A DNA stretch of 9,801 bases from JBATTK01 sp049670505 (GTDB lineage: Bacteria > Bacteroidota > Bacteroidia > Flavobacteriales > Flavobacteriaceae). Shown here in pieces: positions 1 to 6,548 of this stretch. The notes beneath the pieces were generated by a model. The model was given only the letters and a program-made list of their open reading frames with translations, did no database searches and had not been told where the DNA came from. The stretch's first letter is position 1; every line of letters starts with the position of its first letter. A program made the position numbers and the translations under genes. Location: contig JBATTK010000060.1 of the NCBI GenBank assembly GCA_049670505.1, positions 1-9,801 of the forward strand, read 5' to 3'.

Positions 1-343
1 ATAAAAGATGTGCGGTATTTATGGAGGAGCCTTGAAATAATTTAGCCTCTAAAAAAGTAGTTTTTAAGGCACGCTCCGCCTGTCTTGTCAAATGCAAGTT
101 CTTTTTGTCTTTCTGAATAGTTCCGGAATTGGGGTTGGCCGGACTTAAAATCTCCACTTTTCTCCGTAAGTGGTCCAGGTCAACATCCAAAGCATCAAGA
201 ATACTGATTGCTTTTCCATTTCCATCCCGCAACAATCCTAGCATAAGATGCTCCGTACCAATAAAGTCATGGCCTAGTCTCAAGGCCTCTTCCTTACTGT
301 AAGCAATTACATCTTTTACCCTGGGGGAAAAATTATCATCCAT
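1..343 (-). CDS. clpC: ATP-dependent Clp protease ATP-binding subunit ClpC, N-terminal part (runs off the left edge)
   Basis: Reading the minus strand from the ATG at 343-341 gives 114 codons without a stop before the window ends. The protein starts MDDNFSPRVKDVIAYSKEEA, and GHDFIGTEHLMLGLLRD follows at residues 24-40; this is the first repeat of the Clp N domain of ClpC/ClpA-type AAA+ unfoldases, and the second repeat begins near residue 84 (LTRQAERAL). In the family this domain binds substrates and adaptors, and two downstream AAA+ modules (outside the window) unfold proteins and feed them to ClpP in the cytoplasm. The start is supported by the family's usual beginning, a few residues before the first Clp N helix. 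It is divergent from gyrA across a 257-nt gap. I found no convincing promoter for it. The name is confident at family level; ClpC rather than another Clp ATPase is inferred from the N domain and the flavobacterial context. Confidence 0.9.
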   Translation of the reverse strand, partial: MDDNFSPRVKDVIAYSKEEALRLGHDFIGTEHLMLGLLRDGNGKAISILDALDVDLDHLRRKVEILSPANPNSGTIQKDKKNLHLTRQAERALKTTFLEAKLFQGSSINTAHLL

Positions 344-480
344 AAAATATACTTTCGCCTTTAAAATTAGTAAATCTATCCCAAACTAAGGCAAATACCG
401 TACCCATATTCGATAAACTATGCCTAAATGACGAAAAAAACCTCGATTTACAAAAAAATTAACAGACAAATTATAAACTA

Positions 481-528
481 AAGGAGGTGCTGTAGGTGTT
501 AATAAATTCTTTAATAAAGTATTTCTAA
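481..528 (+). other. Perfect Shine-Dalgarno-like motif with a possible 10-codon GTG mini-ORF upstream of gyrA
   Basis: AAGGAGGTG at 481-489 is a near-complete anti-16S complement, unusual in a genome whose other starts lack one. Eight nt after GGAGG a GTG at 496 opens a 10-codon frame (MLINSLIKYF) that ends at TAA 526-528. It could be a leader peptide or simply chance. No homology is recognised, and the predicted gyrA promoter lies downstream, so the motif need not be in the gyrA transcript. Confidence 0.15.
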
Positions 529-533
529 AGTAC

Positions 534-562
534 TTTGAAAGGTATGATTTTCCGTATATTGG
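534..562 (+). promoter_or_regulatory. Predicted gyrA promoter, Bacteroidota type
   Basis: TTTG at 534-537, a 17-nt spacer, and TATATTGG at 555-562 match the Bacteroidota sigma-ABfr consensus (TTTG, 17-20 nt, TAnnTTTG) with one mismatch in the -7 box. Transcription would start near 569, giving a leader of about 30 nt to the ATG at 601. The perfect palindrome AAAGTACTTT (527-536) overlaps the -33 element and could be an operator, but this is only positional inference. Confidence 0.4.
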
Positions 563-600
563 CATGTTTTATTAACCAAGTAAATATATAAGATTCTAAA

Positions 601-3132
601 ATGGCAGAAGGAGAAAAATTAATTCCTATTAACATTGAGGATGAAATGAAATCCGCCTACATTGATTATTCAATGTCGGTCATTGTGTCACGTGCCCTTC
701 CCGATGTCAGGGATGGTCTAAAGCCGGTACACAGAAGGGTTTTGTACGGAATGCATGAGTTGGGAGTTAGATCAAATAGTGCCCATAAGAAGTCCGCCCG
801 TATCGTCGGGGAAGTTTTAGGTAAATATCACCCCCACGGGGATACATCGGTATATGATTCCATGGTACGTATGGCACAAGAATGGAGCCTTCGCTACATG
901 TTGGTAGACGGCCAGGGAAATTTTGGGTCCATAGATGGGGATAGTCCTGCCGCAATGCGTTATACCGAAGCGCGTATGCGTAAGATAGCGGATGAAATGT
1001 TGGCAGATATAGATAAGGATACGGTAGACCATCAATTGAATTTTGATGATTCCTTGCAGGAGCCTACCGTACTTCCTACCAGAATACCTAATTTATTGAT
1101 CAATGGGGCCTCCGGAATAGCGGTAGGTATGGCCACCAATATGCCACCCCATAATTTATCCGAGGTTGTTGATGGTACGGTAGCCTATATTGATGACAAT
1201 GCTATTGAGATCGATGAGCTTATCACCCATATAAAAGCGCCGGATTTCCCTACTGGAGGTATTATTTATGGATATGATGGTGTTAAAGAGGCTTTCCATA
1301 CAGGACGCGGTAGAGTGGTCATGAGGGCCAAGGCTACTTTTGAAGAGGTACAGGGCAGGGAATGTATTGTGGTGACCGAGATACCCTATCAGGTCAACAA
1401 GGCGGATATGATCAAGAAAACTGCCGATCTGGTCAACGATAAAAAAATTGAGGGGATTTCTACGATAAGGGACGAATCGGATAGAAAAGGGATGCGTATC
1501 GTTTATATCCTTAAGCGGGATGCCATACCTAATATTGTCTTGAATACCTTATACAAGTATACGGCCCTACAATCTTCCTTTAGTGTCAACAATATTGCTT
1601 TGGTCAATGGTAGGCCGCAGTTGCTGAATGTTAAGGAAATGATCCACTATTTTGTGGAACATCGCCATGAGGTGGTGGTTCGGAGAACCGAATTTGAACT
1701 AAAGAAAGCGGAAGATAGGGCCCATATCCTAGAGGGGCTCATTATTGCTTCGGATAATATTGATGAGGTTATTGCTATCATCCGTGCTTCGTCCAACGCA
1801 GAGGAAGCCAGGGAGAACTTAATGGAGCGGTTTAAACTCACGGAGGTACAATCCAAGGCCATTGTTGAGATGCGTTTACGTCAGCTTACGGGTCTGGAAC
1901 AGGATAAGCTACGATCCGAGTATGATGAAGTTATAAAGACCATTGCCGATCTGAAGGATATTTTGGCCAACAAAGATCGTAGAATGCAAATCATTAAGGA
2001 CGAGCTTCTGGAAGTAAAGGAAAAATATGGCGATGTCCGCCGTTCGGAAATCAATTTTGCCGGAGGCGACCTTAGCATAGAGGATATGATTCCGGATGAA
2101 CAAGTGGTCATTACCATTTCGCATGCGGGCTATATCAAAAGGACACCGTTAACAGAATATAAGACCCAACACAGGGGAGGAGTCGGTCAAAAAGCATCTT
2201 CTACAAGAACTGAGGATTTCTTGGAGCATCTTTTTGTAGGTACCAACCATCAGTATATGCTGTTTTTTACCCAAAAAGGGAAGTGTTTTTGGATGCGTGT
2301 GTATGAAATTCCGGAGGGAAGCAAAACATCCAAGGGAAGGGCTATCCAAAATCTTATAAATATTGAACAAGATGACAAGGTAAAGGCATTTATCTGTACA
2401 CAGGATCTAAAGGACGAGGATTATGTAAATAGTCATTATGTTATTATGGCTACCAAGAAGGGAACCGTTAAAAAGACCTCCTTGGAACAGTATTCCAGAC
2501 CACGCCAAAACGGTATCAATGCTATCGGTATTAGGGAAGGCGATGAGCTGTTGGAGGCCAAGCTTACTACCGGTACCAGTCAAATATTCCTCGGACTTAA
2601 ATCAGGAAAAGCCATTAGGTTCGAAGAAAGTAAGACCAGGCCAATGGGAAGGAACGCCTCTGGTGTAAGGGGTATTACCTTAGCTTCCGAAACGGATGAG
2701 GTCATCGGGATGGTTTCCGTCCATAACTTTGATGATGAGATTCTTGTAGTTTCCGAAAACGGATTTGGAAAACGCTCTAGTATTGAAGATTATAGGACTA
2801 CCAATAGAGGAGGCAAAGGAGTAAAGACCATTTCTATTACGGATAAAACGGGTGGACTTGTTGCCATAAAAAATGTATCCGATTCCGATGATTTGATGAT
2901 CATCAACAAATCGGGTATCGCCATTCGTATGAGCGTAGAAGACCTTAGGGTCATGGGAAGGGCCACACAGGGTGTTAAGGTGATCAATATACGCGAAAAT
3001 GATTCCATAGCCGCCGTTGCAAAAGTAATGAAAGATGAAGAAGCTATGGAAGAAGCCGATATTCTGAATATTGAAGTGAACGAAGAAGATGGCACAGCTA
3101 TTGATAATGATGGTACCGAAACAAAAGATTAA
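601..3132 (+). CDS. gyrA: DNA gyrase subunit A
   Basis: The 843-residue protein has the usual length for flavobacterial GyrA. With GyrB it forms the A2B2 type II topoisomerase that introduces negative supercoils using ATP; this subunit cleaves and rejoins DNA. Visible in order: N-terminal winged-helix breakage-reunion domain with the quinolone-determining segment HPHGDTSVYD (77-86) and catalytic Tyr121 after Arg120 (AAMRYTEARM); tower and coiled coil (about 360-480); the C-terminal DNA-wrapping pinwheel starting near 495 with the GyrA box QHRGGVG (523-529), a variant of the canonical QRRGGKG; a second RGGKG loop at 736-740; and an acidic tail (812-843). The box and the full six-blade C-terminus favour GyrA over ParC. 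The ATG at 601 gives the standard N-terminus. It probably heads a two-gene transcript with the TPR gene 39 nt downstream. No truncation or frameshift is seen. Confidence 0.98.
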   Translation: MAEGEKLIPINIEDEMKSAYIDYSMSVIVSRALPDVRDGLKPVHRRVLYGMHELGVRSNSAHKKSARIVGEVLGKYHPHGDTSVYDSMVRMAQEWSLRYMLVDGQGNFGSIDGDSPAAMRYTEARMRKIADEMLADIDKDTVDHQLNFDDSLQEPTVLPTRIPNLLINGASGIAVGMATNMPPHNLSEVVDGTVAYIDDNAIEIDELITHIKAPDFPTGGIIYGYDGVKEAFHTGRGRVVMRAKATFEEVQGRECIVVTEIPYQVNKADMIKKTADLVNDKKIEGISTIRDESDRKGMRIVYILKRDAIPNIVLNTLYKYTALQSSFSVNNIALVNGRPQLLNVKEMIHYFVEHRHEVVVRRTEFELKKAEDRAHILEGLIIASDNIDEVIAIIRASSNAEEARENLMERFKLTEVQSKAIVEMRLRQLTGLEQDKLRSEYDEVIKTIADLKDILANKDRRMQIIKDELLEVKEKYGDVRRSEINFAGGDLSIEDMIPDEQVVITISHAGYIKRTPLTEYKTQHRGGVGQKASSTRTEDFLEHLFVGTNHQYMLFFTQKGKCFWMRVYEIPEGSKTSKGRAIQNLINIEQDDKVKAFICTQDLKDEDYVNSHYVIMATKKGTVKKTSLEQYSRPRQNGINAIGIREGDELLEAKLTTGTSQIFLGLKSGKAIRFEESKTRPMGRNASGVRGITLASETDEVIGMVSVHNFDDEILVVSENGFGKRSSIEDYRTTNRGGKGVKTISITDKTGGLVAIKNVSDSDDLMIINKSGIAIRMSVEDLRVMGRATQGVKVINIRENDSIAAVAKVMKDEEAMEEADILNIEVNEEDGTAIDNDGTETKD

Positions 3133-3171
3133 CATAGTAAACACTAATACACTAATTAATTTAAATTTAAG

Positions 3172-4434
3172 ATGAAAACTAAAATTTTAATTCTGGCGGC
3201 TATGACGTTCTCGATAGTCGGATTTTCTCAAAAAGCGGAAATAAAAGCAGCGGAAAAAGCTTTAAAAGGAGGCGATGCGGCAACTGCTAAAACAACTTTG
3301 GAAAGTGCCTCCTCTACCATTGAGGGTGCCGATGCCAAAATACAGGCGCAATACCATTTTTTAAGAGGTAATATTTACTCCGATCTAGCAGGAAAAGGAG
3401 ATGTTAGCGCTTTTGATGAAGCCATCTCTTCCTACAATGAGGTTACTGCTTTGGAAGATAAAAGTGGAAAAAGTAAATATTCTTCGGAAGTCAAACAGAA
3501 ATTGACGGCAATCACTGCGGATTTGGTCAATGGAGCCGTTCAGGATGAAAAGGAAAAAAAGTATAAGGAAGCCGCGGATAAGTTGTATAAAGGCTATAAA
3601 TTAAGCCCAAAAGATACCTCATGGCTTTATTATGCGGCCAGCAGTGCGGTAAACGGAGGCCATTATGAGGATGCCCTTAAGTATTATAACGAACTCAAAG
3701 AAGTAGGTTATGACGGTAGCAGTATTAGTTATACCGGTGTAGATGTGGCAACCGGCGAGGTACAGACCTTGGATAAAACGCAAAGGGATTTATTGGTAAA
3801 GGCGGGTACATTAAAAGATCCAAAAGATGAAAAGTCCCCATCCAAGTCGGCGGAAATTGTTAAAAACGTAGCACTTATCTATACACAATTGGGACAAGAC
3901 GATAAAGCTCTGGAGGCTTATAAGGATGCTAGGGCAAATGCGCCAAAAGATGTGAATTTAATTTTAAGCGAAGCTAATCTACATTTTAAATTAGGCGATA
4001 AGGAAAAATTTAAGGAACTCATGGCCGAAGCTACGGAGATTGCACCGGACAACCCGGATTTGTTTTATAACATAGGGGTAGTGAACATGGAGCAGGGAAA
4101 TATTGAAGAGGCAAGGGCATCTTATAAAAAGGCACTTGAGATTAACCCGGGTTATACAAACGCCCAGCTTAACCTTTCTACTACCTACGTAAATGAGGGG
4201 AATGGTTTAATCGATGAAATGAATTCTCTAGGAAATTCAAGAGCCGATATAGCCAGATATGATGAACTTAAGCAAAAAAAGGATGATCTTTTTGTAGAAG
4301 GGGCAAACATTCTGGAAGATGCTTTGAAAACGAATCCTGATAATCAAGGTATTCTCACACAACTAAAAAATATCTATGGCGCCATGGGCGACAATGATAA
4401 TTTCATGCGTATCAAAAAATTACTGGAAGAATAA
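3172..4434 (+). CDS. Exported tetratricopeptide repeat protein
   Basis: A 420-residue protein with a clear Sec signal peptide: basic MKTK, hydrophobic ILILAAMTFSIVGF, and likely cleavage around residue 19 just before QKAE, typical of Bacteroidota exported proteins. The rest is almost entirely helical TPR-type repeats: degenerate ones at about 20-75 and 125-175, and good ones at about 227-260 (IYTQLGQDDKALEAYKDA), 261-294 and 295-328 (NIGVVNMEQGNIEEARASYKKALEINP), plus a last pair near 370-415. TPRs form protein-binding superhelices and no catalytic motif is visible, so the role is probably scaffolding in the periplasm; the partner is unknown. There is no lipobox cysteine. It follows gyrA by 39 nt with no intervening terminator, so the two are probably co-transcribed, and the transcript ends at the terminator at 4452-4483. 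The linkage alone does not indicate a role in DNA topology. Confidence 0.9.
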   Translation: MKTKILILAAMTFSIVGFSQKAEIKAAEKALKGGDAATAKTTLESASSTIEGADAKIQAQYHFLRGNIYSDLAGKGDVSAFDEAISSYNEVTALEDKSGKSKYSSEVKQKLTAITADLVNGAVQDEKEKKYKEAADKLYKGYKLSPKDTSWLYYAASSAVNGGHYEDALKYYNELKEVGYDGSSISYTGVDVATGEVQTLDKTQRDLLVKAGTLKDPKDEKSPSKSAEIVKNVALIYTQLGQDDKALEAYKDARANAPKDVNLILSEANLHFKLGDKEKFKELMAEATEIAPDNPDLFYNIGVVNMEQGNIEEARASYKKALEINPGYTNAQLNLSTTYVNEGNGLIDEMNSLGNSRADIARYDELKQKKDDLFVEGANILEDALKTNPDNQGILTQLKNIYGAMGDNDNFMRIKKLLEE

Positions 4435-4451
4435 TCCGTTTGTTCCAGAAT

Positions 4452-4483
4452 AAAAAAACCCTGACGATAAGTCAGGGTTTTTT
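4452..4483. terminator. Bidirectional intrinsic terminator between convergent genes
   Basis: A-run 4452-4458, stem CCCTGAC (4459-4465), loop GATAA, stem GTCAGGG (4471-4477), T-run 4478-4483. Because A and T runs flank the stem symmetrically, it can terminate the gyrA-TPR transcript (+) and the thiolase-peptidase transcript (-). The T-run reaches into the last codon of the peptidase gene, whose stop codon is complement 4482-4484. Confidence 0.92.
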
Positions 4484-5237
4484 ATTGGATAATTTTCTTG
4501 ATGACCCTTAATTTATGGGTATAATTTCCAATTTCCGTATTGAAAATACCGGTATGATCCAAACGATCTATTCTTACTTTTCCGTGAGCATGAATAACGT
4601 AATTATTTTTCATGATGATACCCACATGGTCTATTATTCCCTCATTATTATCAAAAAACGCCAAATCCCCGGCCTCACTTTCTTCAATAAAACTAAGTGC
4701 TTCACCTTGGTCGGCCTGCGCTGAAGCATTTCTAAAGAGCTGATGTCCATTTATTTTATAGACCATTTGTGTTAATCCGGAACAATCTATTCCAAAAGGA
4801 GTTTTGCCGCCCCATAAATAGGGAGCGTTCAAATAGAGTAGTGCGGTATCCATAATCTCGGATTTTTTCTTGACACCATCCGTATAATTACCGTCATATC
4901 GGTGGGATAGCAAATCCGTATGTCGTATGGAAGAACCTAGTACAAGAGGTATTAAAATATCATTTTCGGTACTGGTAAAGGACACTAGATCCGAAGTGAA
5001 TTTTATTTTTTTTGATGTTTGGATCGTAAGATATTCATCTTCGGTTATTAACGTAACCTGGGTGTTGCTTACCCAACCTTGATATGCATCATGTGCGATT
5101 CTTATTCTGCTCCACCTTTTTTGTCGTTCCAGAACTTTAAAATGATCTCCATACAATAGTTGGGTAATCATTTCACTGGTATCGTTTGCAATTAATCTTA
5201 CAGGAACAATACTAAGGTGGCAAATACCGTATTGCAT
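4482..5237 (-). CDS. C40-family (NlpC/P60) peptidase with N-terminal bacterial SH3 domain
   Basis: A 251-residue protein predicted to be a cysteine peptidase cutting gamma-D-glutamyl/diamino-acid bonds of peptidoglycan stem peptides. The N-terminus (about 1-64, with SEMITQLLYGDHFKVLE and YQGWV) is an SH3b domain like those of YkfC-type enzymes; residues 65-120 may hold a second, divergent SH3b. The catalytic domain is about 123-250: nucleophile Cys152 in GIDCSGLTQ, His204 in IIDHVGI, and His216 in VIHAHGKVRI as third residue, so the triad looks intact. There is no signal peptide or lipobox, which suggests a cytoplasmic enzyme, as in recycling of murein peptides, rather than an external wall hydrolase; that is inference. 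It starts 17 nt after the thiolase stop, so it is very likely translated from the same message. The ATG at 5237-5235 fits the usual SH3b start (YGICHLSIVPVR). Confidence 0.92.
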   Translation of the reverse strand: MQYGICHLSIVPVRLIANDTSEMITQLLYGDHFKVLERQKRWSRIRIAHDAYQGWVSNTQVTLITEDEYLTIQTSKKIKFTSDLVSFTSTENDILIPLVLGSSIRHTDLLSHRYDGNYTDGVKKKSEIMDTALLYLNAPYLWGGKTPFGIDCSGLTQMVYKINGHQLFRNASAQADQGEALSFIEESEAGDLAFFDNNEGIIDHVGIIMKNNYVIHAHGKVRIDRLDHTGIFNTEIGNYTHKLRVIKKIIQ

Positions 5238-5254
5238 AGGGTTGCTTTACAATA

Positions 5255-6430
5255 TTAATTTCTTTCAAATAACATTGCAGATGCGCCACCGCCCCCATTA
5301 CATATGGCAGCTGCACCTATTTTTCCATTGTTCTGTTCCAAAACACTGAGTAGGGTAATGATGATCCTTGCTCCGGAACAACCCAGTGGATGCCCTAGGG
5401 AAACTGCTCCCCCATTAACATTTACATTGGTATCGGTAAGGCCCAGTAATTTCATGTTGGCAAGACCTACCACGGAAAAAGCTTCGTTAAATTCAAAATA
5501 ATCTACTGCGTCTATAGTAATTCCGGCTCTCTCAATAGCTTTTGGCAAGGCTTTGGCCGGTGCAGTTGTAAACCATTTTGGTTCTTGCGCTGCGTCCGCA
5601 TAACTTTTCACCGTTGCTATAGGTTTCAATCCCAGTTCCTTTGCCTTATCCGAACTCATCAATACCAAAGCGGCGGCGCCGTCATTTATGGTAGAGGCAT
5701 TTGCAGCGGTAACGGTACCATCTTTGGAGAAAGCAGGGCGTAAAGCAGGAATTTTATCCATTTTTACATTTTTGAATTCTTCATCCTCTGAGACCAAGAT
5801 AGGTTCCCCTCTTCGTTGTGGAACTTCCACAGGAACCACTTCATCCGCAAATTTTCCTGATTTCCATGCTTCAGCGGACCTATTATAGGATTGTATGGCA
5901 AAGTTGTCCTGATCCTCCCTACTAAAGTCATACTCCGACGCACAGGCATCGGCACATACACCCATCGCATTTTGATCGTACGCATCGACCAGACCATCTT
6001 TCTGCATTCCATCAATTAGGGATGCCGGCCCGAATTTCACACCATTTCTCATATGTATATAGTGTGGAATAAGACTCATATTTTCCATACCGCCGGCAAC
6101 CACAATGGAAGTATCTCCCAATGCAATGGATTGGGCCGCTTGCATAACCGCTTTCATACCCGAGGCACAAACTTTGTTTATCGTTGTGCACGGAACCGTA
6201 TCCGGTATACCTGCATAAATGGCGGCTTGTCTTGCCGGAGCCTGACCCGTACCTGCCTGTACCACATTTCCCATAAGCACTTCCTCTACCATTTCTGGCT
6301 TCAATCCTATTTTTCCCAAAGCGCCCTTAATGGCAATTGCTCCAAGCTTTGGCGCAGGAACGCTAGACAGCTTACCCATGAAGCTTCCAATAGGCGTTCT
6401 TGCAACGGATACGATAACTACTTCCTTCAT
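5255..6430 (-). CDS. Acetyl-CoA C-acetyltransferase (thiolase)
   Basis: A 391-residue protein, the standard length of a cytoplasmic type II thiolase. It condenses two acetyl-CoA to acetoacetyl-CoA, or runs the reverse cleavage. All catalytic elements are present: the acylated Cys88 in NKVCASGMKAV, the NEAF motif at 315-318, His347 in GGAVSLGHPLGCSGAR, and the second Cys377 in CNGGGGASAML near the C-terminus. The N-terminus (VVIVSVARTPIGSFMGKL) is complete from ATG 6430-6428. Substrate chain length cannot be fixed from the motifs; the similarity is to the acetoacetyl-CoA (AtoB/PhaA) group rather than the long-chain FadA partner, and no hydratase/dehydrogenase gene is adjacent. It is first in a likely two-gene unit with the C40 peptidase, and a promoter match lies just upstream (6452-6481). 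The pairing makes no obvious metabolic sense. Confidence 0.95.
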   Translation of the reverse strand: MKEVVIVSVARTPIGSFMGKLSSVPAPKLGAIAIKGALGKIGLKPEMVEEVLMGNVVQAGTGQAPARQAAIYAGIPDTVPCTTINKVCASGMKAVMQAAQSIALGDTSIVVAGGMENMSLIPHYIHMRNGVKFGPASLIDGMQKDGLVDAYDQNAMGVCADACASEYDFSREDQDNFAIQSYNRSAEAWKSGKFADEVVPVEVPQRRGEPILVSEDEEFKNVKMDKIPALRPAFSKDGTVTAANASTINDGAAALVLMSSDKAKELGLKPIATVKSYADAAQEPKWFTTAPAKALPKAIERAGITIDAVDYFEFNEAFSVVGLANMKLLGLTDTNVNVNGGAVSLGHPLGCSGARIIITLLSVLEQNNGKIGAAAICNGGGGASAMLFERN

Positions 6431-6451
6431 AATGGTCTAAATTTAATACTG

Positions 6452-6481
6452 CGAAATTAATAAATTAAAGTGCAATGCAAA
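6452..6481 (-). promoter_or_regulatory. Predicted promoter of the thiolase-peptidase unit
   Basis: On the minus strand, TTTG (complement of 6478-6481), an 18-nt spacer, and TAATTTCG (complement of 6452-6459) match TTTG / TAnnTTTG with one mismatch. Transcription would start near 6445, about 15 nt before the thiolase ATG at 6430. It is back-to-back with the promoter of the HD gene. Confidence 0.45.
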
Positions 6482-6502
6482 TGGTTCTATCGGTAAAAGC
6501 CC

Positions 6503-6530
6503 TTTTTAAATTTATAATTTTCTATTTTTG
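6503..6530 (+). promoter_or_regulatory. Predicted promoter of the 7TM-HD phosphohydrolase gene
   Basis: TATTTTTG at 6523-6530 is a perfect TAnnTTTG -7 box. The -33 element is weaker: a T-run at 6503-6507 lies about 17 nt upstream, without the G of TTG. Transcription would start near 6537, twelve nt before the ATG at 6549. This makes the in-frame TTG at 6528-6530, part of the -7 box itself, unlikely as a translation start. Confidence 0.5.
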
Positions 6531-6548
6531 AATCTAGATACCTTCCGT

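Noticed and set aside
344..480. Search for a clpC promoter on the minus strand
   Set aside because: Near matches to TAnnTTTG exist (complements of TTAGTTTG and TAGATTTA sites around 370-395), but none has a TTG at suitable spacing, so none is reported.
2680..3144. A 154-codon minus-strand frame inside gyrA
   Set aside because: It lies entirely opposite the conserved C-terminal domain of GyrA plus its stop, with no recognisable motif; a shadow frame.
6053..6460. A 135-codon plus-strand frame opposite the thiolase
   Set aside because: Rich in Cys, His, Arg and Asn with no family pattern; it is the complement of a thiolase with all catalytic motifs.
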